64,000 nucleotides of DNA, taken from contig OZ024861.1 in the NCBI GenBank assembly GCA_964017155.1, positions 52,431,809 to 52,495,808 of the forward strand, given 5' to 3'. Under the pieces are notes generated by a model. The model ran no database searches and was not told where the DNA came from. It saw only the letters and a list, made by a program, of their open reading frames with translations. Source of the DNA: Oasisia sp. SBJ-2009 (taxonomy: Eukaryota > Annelida > Polychaeta > Sabellida > Siboglinidae). The position numbers and the translations under genes were made by a program. This document shows positions 23,110 to 35,905 of this stretch, in pieces; position 1 is the stretch's first letter, and every line of letters starts with the position of its first letter.

Positions 23110-23960
23110 AATAATACCTTAGGATACCTTAGGACGGTTCTGGTCGTAGGATTCTGTCTTCCTCTGTGATTAGCTCTTCGTTTTCATTATCTATTAATAT
23201 TAAATCGCGTGTTCCGGTTCTATTGTTGTTAGTAATTCTTAACGGTGCTTCGAAGTCATATACAATATCCTGGTTATACCAAAATTTGTCTAGTCGTGTT
23301 TTAGATGAATTTAGAGATTTTGCTGTTACCACTGTATCAGGGAGACTATTCCATGGTTCAGTAATTCGAATTGGAAATAAATGTTTTCTTAAGTTTAATT
23401 TGGCTCTTTGTGTGAATAGTTTTAGAGAATGTCCTCTGTTTCCTGTTCTTTGTGATATCTCATTGTTTTTCAACAGATTTGGTACATATTCGTGGTCATA
23501 AATGTTGTATATTCCTGTTCCCTGCGGTATTCCAGATGTTACATCATGCCAATTCGACTCTTTTCCATTTACTGCCACCTTTTGTCTTCTGTTTGAGATG
23601 AAAGCCTCTATCCAGTTTACTATTTCTTTACTAATATTTAGACTGTTTAATTTACTTATTAGTCTTTTGTGTGGTACTGTGTCAAAGGCCTTTTTAAAGT
23701 CCATGTATATAACATCTGTGTGGTGTCCTCTGTCTATTTCATAGGTCCATGTATCTAGTATTGTTATTAGTTGTAAGACTGTAGATCTGCCTGAAATAAA
23801 GCCATACTGTTTTTGGACTAAAAATACCTTTTTCTTTCATATAACTGGTAATGTGATTTCTGACTATTTTTTCCATACATTTGCAGACTATGCTTGTTAG
23901 ACTTATTGGACGGTAATTACTGGCTAATAATATTCGATGGATGACAGTTGTAACTTCCGA
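23110..23960 (-). mobile_element. Internally deleted Jockey/CR1-group LINE
   Basis: On the minus strand the RT begins near 23,950 with remnants of 'SNYRPISLTSIVCKCMEKI' and is frameshifted near 23,815. It then reads 'VIYMDFKKAFDTVPHKRL' and 'NRRQKVAVNG', and ends abruptly at 'VTSGIPQG'. At that point (near 23,525) it jumps to C-terminal sequence. The 3' end lies near 23,110. Confidence 0.8.
23129..23704 (-). pseudogene. LINE reverse transcriptase with the catalytic region deleted
   Basis: A 191-codon open frame joins the N-terminal half of the RT palm ('DFKKAFDTVPHKRL' ... 'VTSGIPQG') directly to the C-terminal domain ('YNIYDHEYVPNLLKNN', 'RGHSLKLFTQRA', 'RITEPWNSLPDTVV'). The missing part would hold the second catalytic 'FADD' motif and the thumb. 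The join keeps the reading frame, so the deletion left an open but catalytically dead protein. It may be chance, or a non-autonomous derivative carried along by full elements. Confidence 0.8.
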
Positions 23961-24555
23961 CTGATGAATAGTAGGAAAATCAGGTCATAAATATCTTGTG
24001 TTATACCTTTCTTATCTTAAATGCCTGATTTAATGTTGAGTTTACCCCACTATCATAGACATATAGCGATTTGCGTAGTGCAGATAATAGACACTCCCCA
24101 CAAGTTTAGGCCGTGTGTGTCTTTTGCGGGATTTGCATTTTACATTGATGTACGTTGTGGTTTCCATAAGCACTTATATCTGACAAGTTGTCTAAATGCA
24201 CACAATCATAACACATGGATACGTTTGCCCCAAACAGGTTGTACTGCGCGAAAAATGGCACTTTTCATTATTAGCAAGATCGCCAAACACAAGTACAAGC
24301 CGGCGATGCCATGGCAACCACCATAGCCTGGCATAGGCATAACAATCGATTAAAATTCATGATTTCCGTGAGCACTGTCACCGGCAAAGTGTTCCACTGC
24401 TTCTGCTTGTAATAATCCTTCGGACAGTATAACTGAAATAATTAGACTGGAACAATTCGATTATTACAACCAAAAACAAAACGAAGTCCTCCAACTGCCC
24501 CCAGCCTCGTTTTCGCGCGCGAGACTTACACGCCCTATTATAATAGCGTGTAATA
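23961..24555. other. No gene recognised
   Basis: Unique-looking DNA between two LINE remnants. No coding homology is seen. Confidence 0.4.
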
Positions 24556-25740
24556 TATGTATGAATGTTTTGGCACACGGAAGAATTGTCCTGTGCGAAA
24601 CGTGATCTCCGTCGCGCCGAACGCCGATGGCGAAAGACAAGACTCACTGTCCACAGACAGATTTATACGACGCTTCAAGACGAATATCGCCGCCAACTCG
24701 CTGCTACGAAGGCCAGTCACTTCTGTACAGTTATACGTGAGGCTGGACACAATATGAAAACAATGTTCGGCGTCATAAATGCACTGCTGGGCCGATCTGT
24801 ACCAGCTCAGTTACCTGAGACATCTAATGACGTAGCTCTTGCTGAGACATTTCAACAGTTTTTCGTCGAGAAAATCACTGACATACGTCGTTCAATTGAC
24901 TGGTGTGCCGTGACGACCACCACTTTTGATCGGCAGCCGTGTGATGAATACCAACCTGCGCAACTCTGCGAATTTTTACGCCAGCAACGACTGCAGACAT
25001 CAGACGGATCATTTTGCAGTCATCTGCGAAATCCTGCACCCTCGTCCCGATGCCAACGAGCCTGCTCAAAGAAAACATCAACATACTAGTACCAGTTTTA
25101 TACAGTCATCGTTAACTCGTCACTAGAATCCGGCGTCGTACCTGCGGCCATGAAGCACACGATTGTAACACCGATCCAGAAGAAACGCGGTCTCGACGTT
25201 AACTGTCTGACAAACTACCGTCCGATATCGAACTTAAGGTTTCTATCGAAAACACTAGAGCAGTATGTTGCCAGTGAACTTCGCCACTACCTTGACACAA
25301 ACGGCTTCAACGACCCATTTCAGAGCGTGTACCGGCCCAAACACAGCACAGAAACAGCGCTAGTGCGAATACATGAAGACCTGATACAGGCAGTGGATTC
25401 ACGGCGTGGCGTACTGCTTGTGCTGTTAGATCTCAGCGCAGCGTTTGACACGCTGGACCACAGCACTCTCCTGCGTCGTCTTTGTGCTATCGGACTAAAC
25501 CAGACAGTGCTCGCTTGGTTTAGTTCATACTTAGTAGGCTGCACGAACGCAGTAAAGATACGCGAAGTTACATCTGCTCCGGTGATTACTCAACATGGTG
25601 TTCCACAGGGCTCGGTTCTAGGTCCACTACTATTTAACATTTACCTTTTACCTATTACGGACATTTTCGATCGCCACCAGATCCGCTATCATATATATAC
25701 AGACGACACTCAATTGTATATTGGTGGTCGTGGTTTCACG
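24556..25740 (+). pseudogene. CR1/Jockey-group LINE fragment, truncated at both ends
   Basis: The first frame (24,565-25,089) holds the pre-RT region: 'LRRAERRWRKTRLT', 'MFGVINALLGRSVP', 'LAETFQQFFVEKITDIRR'. It is frameshifted near 24,950-25,090. The second frame (25,150-25,740) holds the RT: 'TNYRPISNLRFLSKTLEQYV', 'KHSTETALVRIHEDL', 'LLVLLDLSAAFDTLDH', 'HGVPQGSVLGPLLFNIYL'. The catalytic box reads 'YTDDTQLYI', with Thr where Ala is usual. The RT ends abruptly at 'LYIGG', after which unrelated sequence follows. GC content and codon use are higher than in the AT-rich LINE at 18 kb, so it is a different family. Confidence 0.85.
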
Positions 25741-25866
25741 GTTAGGTCATTCCAACCCGGTCATCTGGCATCCGCACTGTGTTTGTGACTGTCAATTCCA
25801 ACGAGCCCACTGGGCCACTGGTTCAGTTCTCTGGTCGATTCAAAGGGTAACAAAAAGATAGCTTAC

Positions 25867-26124
25867 TGATACTATTTTTCACTGTATTGTTGGTACAATT
25901 GTATGAGGAAGCATATTGCTGTCGCAATTTCGTTGCACACGGACGTAAGGTACAACTTAATTGGCTCTCCATTGTTATGACAGCTGAACCAGCAGTCGCC
26001 TCGGTGACGTAGTATTTTTCCACAGTGCAAATAGAAGCTGGGTTTTGATAGGTTGCATCGACCAAGATGGTCCCGTTGATGGTGTCGGTGGTTTTGCAAG
26101 ATTTGTCCACTTTAAGACCACTTT
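25867..26124 (-). CDS. Possible internal exon of an unknown secreted or extracellular protein
   Basis: This 258-nt segment could be an exon. It has an acceptor-like TTTATTCAG, a donor-like A/GTAAGC, and symmetric phase 1-1, common for extracellular modules. The frame reads 'SGLKVDKSCKTTDTINGTIL', then 'NPASICTVEKYYVTEATAG' and 'SQLSCTLRPCATKL', with five cysteines and several N-X-S/T sites. I do not recognise the family. It lies right after a truncated LINE, so it could instead be part of a repeat or chance. Confidence 0.35.
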
Positions 26125-26420
26125 CTGAATAAACCATTGATGTGAAAAAGTTGATTATAGCTGGAAATGGTTAGTTTGTGTAAACTCGTTTAGGTGCATA
26201 ATATTAAACTGTTGATTTATGCCCTTTAAAGGTCATTTCTCAACTTGTCGTTCTGTAGCCCTACGTTGGAATACGACACAGTAGGTGTTGGGACCTTTGC
26301 TATTTACAATAACTATTTTTATTGTCTCGGGTTCAGTACTTCGTGTGTATGGTGATGACATCCATCTTAGGTTGTAAATTAATTCATTTAATTTGTTTTA
26401 ATTTAAACTATCCAGGGACG

Positions 26421-26545
26421 GGCATGAAACATGCCCATGTGTGGCAATACTTGTCCATGTGTGGCAATACACGCCCATGTGTGGCAATACATGCCCATGT
26501 GTGGCAATACACGCCCATGTGTGGCAACTGGCAATACACGCCCAT
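26421..26545. repeat. 20-bp minisatellite
   Basis: About five to six copies of 'acgcccatgtgtggcaatac' with minor changes. Frames across it translate as Cys-rich repeats and are not genes. Confidence 0.9.
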
Positions 26546-27560
26546 TCCACTTTTCCAACGAACGTCCAACGAGCTATACCATGTATTACGTTTTTCAAGT
26601 GCTGCCATCTCTCTCTGGAGACACTTGCCGACATCAGTCGACCCGAGACACGTGGGACACCTCTAGACCTTCCGTGTGGTGTATTTTTCAACCAATCGGT
26701 TTAAAAATCCGGGGGATTCCACGTTTACGTCAATTTCAACGGTTCGGACCTGTTCAGTTGGTGTGACTGACGTGAATCGCCACTTCTCCGTCCTGTTGGG
26801 TTGATTTGGGTCTTACAATCGGAAGCCTTGAGTGATAAAGCCGACATAGTCACGTGTACGAAACAACAACTTACGTACGTTTGACATTAAATACGTAATT
26901 TAGAACAATTGTATTGTATATATTGTACGCAATAGTCGTGTCTCAGATTTTTTCTCATTGTCATTTTCATGTGGGTAAGTTGTAAATTGTTCTACAATAC
27001 AATACAAAAAAATGCATCACATTAATTAGGTTTATATTTGTCATTTGGAATGTGAGCAAAAATAACAAAAACCGTGTCACAGGCACTTTAAGGTGATTGG
27101 TGTGGTGACTGGAAGATTTGTGAGCTTTCTGTTTCAGTTATTTTAATGAGGTACCACAATAACAATCCGACAGAGGGCGCTCTGACACAACTTGGGTCTT
27201 TGTGTCGTCTTCTACGTATTCTTGACGTGTGTAACATGTGGCACCATTTTGCGGAACATTTTGTGGAACGCTTGTTTAAACCATCCTACAATCAGTTGTT
27301 GAATTCGCGATGGAACGTCGACTGGTGGCCCGATGACAGGTGTGCTAGCTCGATCCCGGAAAGGATGTTTAAAATCATCTACAGCTCGCCGTTTGCATCA
27401 CACGGGACTACTACGTCTTCACACATAATTAACTATTGTTGATATTGTAGAACATATCCGTTAATATGAAAGCATAATGTCTGCATTAATGTACATTTAC
27501 AGTCGATGAAACTTCGCGGGATGTTCGATTGAATTCAGTGCTAAGATGGCGTTGTTTTGG
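26546..27560. other. No gene recognised
   Basis: I see no coding homology. A 98-codon frame at 27,146-27,442 has no recognised domain. Confidence 0.4.
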
Positions 27561-27690
27561 TTGTTCTGTCTATTGACCACACATACGGCAGGCTGTTCTG
27601 TCTATTGACCACACATACGGCATGCTGTTCTGTCTATTGACCACACATACGGCATGCTGTTCTGTCCATTGACCACGCGTACGGCATGCC
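27561..27690. repeat. 32-bp minisatellite, four copies
   Basis: Tandem copies of 'ctgttctgtctattgacc' followed by 'acacatacggcatg'. The last copy is slightly diverged. Confidence 0.95.
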
Positions 27691-28021
27691 CACATACAAA
27701 CTATCGCTGGCTACGGGCCTGCACGGTAAATAGCTAATTGAGAATGATTTAAACATGCTTTCAGCAAAACATGCAAACAAATCCACGTTAGTCGCTGGAG
27801 GCACTGATACGCAACTAGGGTCTAGTTAGTCGACTATCGTGGATTTGTGGAAGCCCATTGTGACGGGAGACGTTGACCTGAAGGGAGGATCCAGGAGAGG
27901 TCACGTGTCTCATCAGATCGGTCGTGTTTATTTATTATGAGTCGCCACAGTTCGGTCATGTCTGACAGGGTTTCGAAATACTGGGGTGAGTTGGGCAGGC
28001 CCACTGTTGGACATCTGAAGC
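27691..28021. other. No gene recognised
   Basis: Nothing identified between the minisatellite and the palindrome. Confidence 0.4.
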
Positions 28022-28101
28022 AAACATCGAAATCGGGAGATTTGCTTATATTGTCTATTGTCTTATTGGTTTTTTCTTCTTTTCCTTTTTAGCGCAGCGC
28101 A

Positions 28102-28175
<74 letters not shown>

Positions 28176-28251
28176 TGCGCTGCGCTAAAAAGGAAAAGAA
28201 GAAAAAACCAATAAGACAATAGACAATATAAGCAAATCTCCCGATTTCGAT

Positions 28252-28255
<4 letters not shown>
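28022..28255. repeat. Near-perfect 234-bp palindrome closed by (TA)n
   Basis: The arm from 28,022 ('aaacatcgaaatcgggag' ... 'gcgcagcgcaaataat') is repeated in reverse complement up to 28,255 ('attatttgcgctgcgc' ... 'ctcccgatttcgatgttt'). Each arm is about 83 bp outside the (TA)n loop (28,104-28,172). I see no mismatch between the arms. Confidence 0.95.

Positions 28256-28335
<80 letters not shown>
28256..28335. repeat. (TA)n microsatellite
   Basis: Pure TA tract that begins exactly where the palindrome ends. Confidence 0.95.
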
Positions 28336-28340
<5 letters not shown>

Positions 28341-28910
28341 CACATACATTAAATGAACATTTATTGTATGATTAATTGATGCGAGCAGTACGCTTACAAG
28401 CAGGGCCGTAAAACACTCCAGCTTACGGGTCTACACCACTCATTAGGGAGAACACCCGAGAGAGTTATTGGTAGGTCTGTTGATAGCAGTTGTCTGGCGT
28501 CCTGGTGCAATGTTTGTTCTTACTTAGCGACAACCCTTCTACTGATTTAACTTCAGCGTACGTACACGTGGTTGTTTACCACGTCGTCACACTTACGTCA
28601 TTCGTTCGCTCGGCGGCCTATGGTTTGGTTACGTCATCCGATTATGTGGATTGCATTTGAGCTTGTCTGGACCTGTGTATCTCTTTAACACCAGGTGGTC
28701 GGTGGAACGGGTTGCGTAATCTAACCTTTCAACGTGTTCGAATGCAACGGCATATGCCAAGGGAACACCCCCCATAGGTGTTGGTGGTAATGAAATGATG
28801 ATGTCAGCAGCAACAGGGTAATCTACGTTCGATAGAAAGTGATTAGGGCTACACTCGCGACACATTTCTAAAAATATGTTACACGTAAATTCATATATGA
28901 AAATGACACG
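28336..28910. other. No gene recognised
   Basis: Moderately GC-rich. A 94-codon minus-strand frame at 28,629-28,913 has no recognised domain. Confidence 0.35.
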
Positions 28911-28912
28911 CA

Positions 28913-28950
28913 TTCACTCACTCGCTCGCTCGCTCGCACGCACCCACTGA

Positions 28951-28990
<40 letters not shown>

Positions 28991-29020
28991 CACACGCACG
29001 CACACACACACACACACACT
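28913..29020. repeat. Tetranucleotide array TCAC-TCGC-ACGC-ACAC
   Basis: Runs of TCAC, then TCGC, then ACGC, then ACAC, with a few interruptions. Successive blocks differ by one base. Confidence 0.9.
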
Positions 29021-29310
29021 CATTTGTCGCGTGTCCTGTTGTTTGTATTCATAGCGGAACTCTGAATACTACATAAAGATTATCATATTTATGTTGTAAT
29101 ATCGTGTTTCCATACAGTGACATACAGTTTTGACAGATTTACTTTAACAAGTCGAAGTAGGCTGACACACACTAAATGCAGCAGGTTTAGGGGTCTACTC
29201 AGCGTTATGTTACACGTGGACTCCTGCAACCGATATGATATCTGTGAGTTTAAAAGCGTGCAGACAATGACAGTTCTCGTAATTGCAATTTTATTTGCGC
29301 TGTAGGTTCA
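29021..29310. other. No gene recognised
   Basis: Nothing identified before the left inverted-repeat arm. Confidence 0.35.
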
Positions 29311-29938
29311 CCGTGTGTGTGTCCAGTCATTACTAAAAGGAAGCCCGCGTTGGTCGTCACTAGTAAGTTCCTCCAGATTACGAAAGACGTGGGATGTCGC
29401 GCTTACATTTTCCTGGCGTTATAAACTATAAAGAACAACCCGTAGTATTTATACACAACTGTTTTGCGTTTCGCTGCACATTGATGGTTTGACATTTATC
29501 ACGCATGTGCAGAAACGTCACACGGATAGTTTATGACGCCCGGAGAAATGTAAACGCTACAAGTACAACGCCACAGGGATTGTCAATGCAATCCTCATAT
29601 GGACATTTTTAATTCCACGACTGAATATTGATGCGATGGTGACAAAATTTCGTTTTTTCCCCCTGGTTTTTTAAAGTAAAATCTTTAAGTTATTACAGTA
29701 TATTTACTATATTGTACCCAGTAGCTTTTACATGTTCTTGTAGAGATCGTCATGTCGAATAGGATCGATTGAGAGCTCTTAAATATATAACAGCAAACAC
29801 TTTCGCATATACGTTCAAAAATCATAGTTTGTGCCAAACGTTGACAGGAGGTTGAGGTGGTCACGTCGCTTACATATGAGAAATAGTTGTATTTTGTTTC
29901 AGTTTCAATCCTTTTGATCAATTTTATACTTTGGGTGT
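29311..29938 (+). repeat. Long inverted repeat, left arm
   Basis: Matches 34,965-35,574 in reverse complement with scattered substitutions and small indels. Shared phrases include 'aagacgtgggatgtcgcgct', 'caccgttgat...' type blocks and 'gagatcgtcatgtcgaatag'. The outer end reads 'gtgtccagtcat'. No gene is seen inside the arm. Confidence 0.85.
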
Positions 29939-30622
<684 letters not shown>

Positions 30623-30623
<1 letters not shown>

Positions 30624-32097
30624 CTTTGTTACAAACATGGTGGAGGCATTGCAATATTTAGGCTTATTTAGCAATAAGCTAAACACATTATTGTAAGCGA
30701 CGTGAAGTTTGTGTATACTTGCTACTGTGTAATTCCACCACAGCTGAGCAGTATACACGGGAGAGCAGAACATATTAAGCAGTCAGCTTCACTTTTGTGG
30801 TACACATGTAACATTTCCGCAGTAGCGTCGTATTACCCCTATCATACAGTTGTCGGCATTGCCGTAAAATGTCCTTGTCATTACGTAATGTGTCAGAAAT
30901 ATGAAAAGTGACCCATATATTTTACGTTATCAACTTCCTGGATTGTTTCACCATTAATCTTAAATGATGGAACATAATTAATAATTTTTACTTTTGCATA
31001 CTAACAAAGCACTTTTCTTGGAATTGTACCTGATAGCATGATTTGGAATTGTACTTAATATCATATTTATATAATATGCGGCATGTTTATTGACTGGAAA
31101 TGAGTATTGAAAGGATGGGCTATCTCAGGATTTAACTTCACACGGTCCTGCTAGGTGGTGTTTGATCTGTTGTCTATGGAGTTGTGGAGTTACACTGGAT
31201 GACGTCATGTGAGCTCACTGTAGCGACCACTAGATGGGGCGAACTGTGTGAAATTACAAGGAGCACAAACAACAGAAAATGCATCAACATACGTCACAAT
31301 TATGATTTTATTATACACGTGCATACAAACTGGTTCACGTACACGCTAGTACAAACAGGCGATGTCACAAACTTGGTAATTTTCCACACGCACGGTTGAG
31401 TGCGTCACAATCAACAGCCGCGGCCTTGGGCGGTGCTAAGGAGATTGACTCCGTGTCACGGCGTCCTCGATAAGAGCGGCTGTCGACCCGACCGCTCACA
31501 GACAGTCACGGCCTTGTCGTGACGGCCATTCGCAATGTCCAGTCCGCTACGTCCAGTAGTCAACCAGTAGGCCTCAGTCACGCTTCATTCATCCCATGTC
31601 ACCGTAAAATATTCACTAATATATCATTGCACATCATATACAATTGAAAAATCATGATTATTACACAAAATTATACAGCCGCAGCTGAATGTAGATTTAG
31701 AACTGGAGTAAAAAACAGGAAATGTATTTTGTTCCGCAATTATGTGTATAAATATTTTTGTCTTTGCAAAAGACATAAGAAAACAACTTTCTAAACAATT
31801 CATTTTGATTTATGTACAATTAAAACAAAGATAACATATTTCGATATATTCAATGTTTAAAGGAAAACCTCTGTATTGTTATTTATTGTTCGTTATTAAA
31901 CATTTTATAAATCAAACATAATTATTAAATAGTTCACACCAGAGTGTGAATGGCGTGGACCGCCCAGGAATATCTAAAAAGTTGCATTGCTGTGGTAACC
32001 GCACTACTACATGCTTACGCTAACGCCAATCGCTATGTAACATGACATTTTTTGACAAAATACTGTGTCCTTTGTGCAATGCACGAGGGAGTTTCTG
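30623..32097. other. No gene recognised
   Basis: AT-rich with a GC-richer patch at 31,390-31,560. TGACGTCA occurs at 31,200-31,207. I found no exon that I could defend. Confidence 0.4.
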
Positions 32098-32262
32098 CAC
32101 TCGTCACGTGATCGACCAACGACGTCATCTGCTCGCTCGTCACGTGATCGACCAACTACGTCATCTGCTCGCTCGTCACGTGATCGACCAACGACGTCAT
32201 CTGCTCGCTCGTCACGTGATCGACCAACGACGTCATCTGCTCGCTCGTCACGTGATCGGACA
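32098..32262. repeat. 36-bp minisatellite carrying CACGTG and ACGTCA in every unit
   Basis: Five CACGTG sites lie exactly 36 bp apart at 32,105, 32,141, 32,177, 32,213 and 32,249. An ACGTCAT core sits between each pair. The unit is 'cgtcacgtgatcgaccaa' plus 'cgacgtcatctgctcgct'. Because 36 is divisible by three, frames stay open across it (32,065-32,547 reads 'SSRDRPTTSSAR' repeats). That frame has no other support as a gene. Confidence 0.9.
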
Positions 32263-34964
32263 GCCACTGCTTGTCGCGCATCTTCAACGCACGCCAAACG
32301 CCATTTGCGGATGCATAACACACTGTCTATAATGGGACGCTTCTCCTCAGCGATCCATTCACGTGGTGAGCACGTGACGCAAGTGGGACGCGCTGTCTGG
32401 ATTCGTGATCCGCCAACTCAACCTCTATGGCTGGAGCTAGGCAACGACTTCGACTTGCGGATGATCGTTTTAGACGTGGCCACTCTGATTGTGATCACCG
32501 CCTCCGTGGTGCAGGCTGTCAACAAACAACACAAACTCTCAATGTAAAGGCAGTGCAAACATTTCGTTTTTATTATAATAGTTTTATATAGGCCAACAAT
32601 ATTGCCTACGTTCAACCTGTCAAAGCAAACCAGTGAGATGCTACTTCACTACACGTTCGATCAAGAATCTTGGTTTGACTACATAAAGAGGCCAAGTCTG
32701 CATCGCAATCAAGTAACGGCTGGTCAGCGTTAATTAATTTAATTCGACTTTGACTTTGACCATAGAGTGTGACAATCGAGTGTAATTGCCAGTAGAGCCT
32801 CAAGTGATCGCAACAACTCAGCTTTGGTTCGGCATTCATTGTATGTGTACTTTCTGCTGCTACGGTGTTTCCTACATTATCAAAATGAATGGAAGGAAAA
32901 TGAGACGAAATGGGAACAACAGGGTAGATCAAATGGATTCAGATTATATGGGGGGTGGGGCTAAATGACGTCATCACTGTTCGCGTCAAGTCATGATGAG
33001 TCGTTCGTGGTCGTCGGTGTGATGACGTCACAGGACAATGGAAACAATGTCGGCGTGCCCGACACACAAAGCGTCGTCCGGTGCGTGCTGGACACATGCA
33101 CCAAGAAGAGCCAAGCGACATCTAATGACGCTTTAACGAACGCTTTCACGTGTAAATGGCTCTTGACCACTTGTGTCCGTCTCCAGTCTGTGTGCGTGGG
33201 TCGTTAGCCGCTAAATAACCCCGACGGTAGGGTAAATAACCCCAGTGCCGGGGTATCTTAGTGGAGATGAAGTGGACACAGCGGCTACATATTGGAACCC
33301 GTTGGAGACCACCCACCGCCCCCCAAATGGGAATAGTAAAAGAAGTCTGCCCCCTGATTGACTTCCCACAACCGACACCCACCCGACAAATTTGGGGTTC
33401 GCCCCTATTCACCCCGGGAATGTCATTGCCCCCGTTTATGTATAATCCTAATTTCAAAATGTTTATTATTTAATTTATACACATATATTCCTCTCATGCC
33501 CACTTTTTAGTTTATTTTTTACAAACCTCCAATTATATTCCAGAACCGTAACTGACCCACATATATGAATGTCAGAATCGGAATTAATGCTTAAAAGTTC
33601 ATCAGAATAGGGAGTGAGGTTTTTGGAATTTGATTCGCCCAAAGAGAGGCAGCTGTAGATAAAGCGGAGACCCGGGAACCTTTGCTAGAACAACGTAGAC
33701 AGATGACCGCTGCCTGCTCACTGCCTCCGAAATAAGAATCTCAATGACTAATGACACGAAACAGGAGCGGCAAGACAATGCCTCCTTTGTGTTGTGTTTG
33801 GACGTCGCCCTACATTTTCAATTCATACCAATGGGTGTCCACGTATCTCACTAGGCAAGCTTCATTATATCACGTCAAGTTGAGTCGATTTCAATAACAA
33901 ACGTTATATTACTGTTTGATCAATTGCACGTTTTGACACACACAGTCTAAAATAAGCTCCGGATTTGATGATGTTTAAATAAGGTTATTATTTATTATTA
34001 TTAACGTTTTGTTGACTTTAATATAAACTGATCTGGCTTGAATTGAAGCTGACGTATCCTAAAGCGTATATCATTTTAATAATCGATCAATCTCCATGTG
34101 TCGTCAGTTCTCGCCGTCAAACGTCAAAGACGCCCACTGCGCGATCTACTTTTAGCGTTACAAACGACCTCGACTGACCTAGGATCGGTGACCTGGGGGA
34201 GTGCATCTGAAAAAGCTAAACTGACCAGTGTCCGGTTCACGCGAGGACACGCGCGGTGAATGGTATCGGCCGTCAAGGACACGCGATCAAAAACCGGGTC
34301 ATACATAGTTGACCAAATAGACTTGTGCCAGAGTTCTATAAGTCAGCTGACCCCAATGCGTATAGTTCAATGCACGTGTTTGCTTACCAAATAATGTAGA
34401 CCTGGGCCAACATAGATCTATAATTGACAAATATCTTAAATAAGTATAGCCACTGTAAAGAGTATTAAGGAATAATAATATTATTATAATAAATATCAAA
34501 ACTGAATTAACATGACGCCACGGATCACAGCCACTGTAGTAATTTAGCCGCTTCCACATGTTTTCTTATAAAACGATGCTGTCATGCTAGTCTGTGAGCA
34601 ACAATATAACGGTAAGTTACTAGCACTTTATTTAGATTCACCACGCTTGTATGTACATACCAAAGTTAAAATAAAATTGTATTATTATTGTCACAATTCA
34701 CTCCCTGGCAGACCTCTATAATCCAACATCACTTCGCTCTCTCGGTCAGTGTCAGCTCAAAATATTCTCATTATTGTTATTTATAATTATACTCTCTAGA
34801 ACGGCATCTATACATAGCCGTCGTGGACAACAATCTTTGTTGTAACAACAAATCACCCGTGCAAACCCGGTTCGCATTAACGATTTTATAGTTCCACATG
34901 CCACATATGAAATACACAATGAATAACCTGACTTGACGATGAACCAGAACCCAAACCAAAGTAT
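32263..34964. other. No gene recognised
   Basis: TGACGTCA octamers lie at 32,966-32,973 and 33,023-33,030. There is a C-rich patch at 33,300-33,440. Several frames of 60-100 codons occur on both strands without recognisable domains. Confidence 0.35.
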
Positions 34965-35574
34965 AAAATTTATCAAAAGGATTTTTAAATGAAACAAATT
35001 CAACTATTTCTCATATGTAGGCGACGTGACCACCTCAACTTCCTGTCAACGTTTGGCACAAACTATGATTTTTGAACGTATATGCGAAAGTGTTTGCTGT
35101 TATATATTTAAGAGCTCTCAATCGATCCTATTCGACATGACGATCTCTACAAGAACATGTAAAAGCTACTGGGTACAATATAGTAAATATACTGTAATAG
35201 CTTAAAGATTTTACTTAAAAAACCGAGGGGAAAACACGAAATGTTGTCACCTTCGCATCAATATTCAGTCGTGGAATAAAAAAAATTCCATATGAGGATT
35301 GCAGTGACAATTCCTGTAGCGTTGTACTTGTAGCGTTTAAATTTTTCCGGGCGTTATACACTATCCGTGTGACTGCACATGCCCGATAAATGTAAAACCA
35401 TCAATGTGCAGCGAAACGCAGAACAGTTCTTATATAAATACTACGGGTTGTTCTTTATAGTTTATAACGCCAGGAAAATGTAAGCGTGACATCCCACGTC
35501 TTTCGTAATCTGCAGGAACTCACTAGTGACCACCAGCGCGGGTCTTCCTTTAGATGACTGGACACACTAGTAGA
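34965..35574 (-). repeat. Long inverted repeat, right arm
   Basis: Reverse-complement partner of 29,311-29,938. The outer end reads 'atgactggacac' at about 35,563-35,574, mirroring the left outer end. The spacer between arms is about 5.0 kb. The arms could be the ends of one large element or two independent copies of a repeat family. I cannot tell which. Confidence 0.85.
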
Positions 35575-35905
35575 GCGCAGCGGCTCAGGGGTAGAGCTTC
35601 GGACTCTCGACTACGAGAACCCGGGTTCGAATCCTGGCTGCGGTGTTAAAACCTTGGGCAAGTTTTATTAACTCTACATTGCTCCAGTTCACTCAGCTGA
35701 ATAAATGAGTACCTGGCTATAGACAGTGGTGGATATGTGTACGAGCAGCCTTCGCGCATTAATTGGAGCATATGGCTGGATGCTTCCCAGAGAAGCCGAG
35801 ATGGTGTATGAGTGAACAGGTCTGTCAGGGAAGTAAAGTGTAAAGCGCTTCGAGCGGTCCTGAGGACTGGATACTGCGCTATATAAGAACTGCCTTTTTT
35901 TTTAA
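35575..35905 (+). mobile_element. tRNA-derived SINE
   Basis: The head resembles a tRNA, with an A-box-like 'cggctcaggggtagagc' and a clear B box 'gggttcgaatcctgg'. The two are spaced as in RNA polymerase III promoters. The body carries 'ctggctatagacagtgg', and the end reads 'gtgtaaagcgcttcgagcgg', then 'actggatactgcgctata' and a T run. Body parts recur at 13.3 kb, 40.4 kb and 49.2 kb, which makes this a dispersed family. The 'aagcgctt...gcgctatataa' end resembles LINE L2-type 3' ends and would let a partner LINE mobilise it (inference). Confidence 0.85.

Noticed and set aside
32065..32547. A 160-codon gene with four 12-residue repeats
   Set aside because: Openness is explained by the 36-bp minisatellite; the unique part has no recognised domain or splice context.
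35575..35650. Stand-alone tRNA gene
   Set aside because: A and B boxes are present, but the acceptor stem and anticodon arm do not fold properly. The sequence continues into a SINE body found elsewhere in the window.
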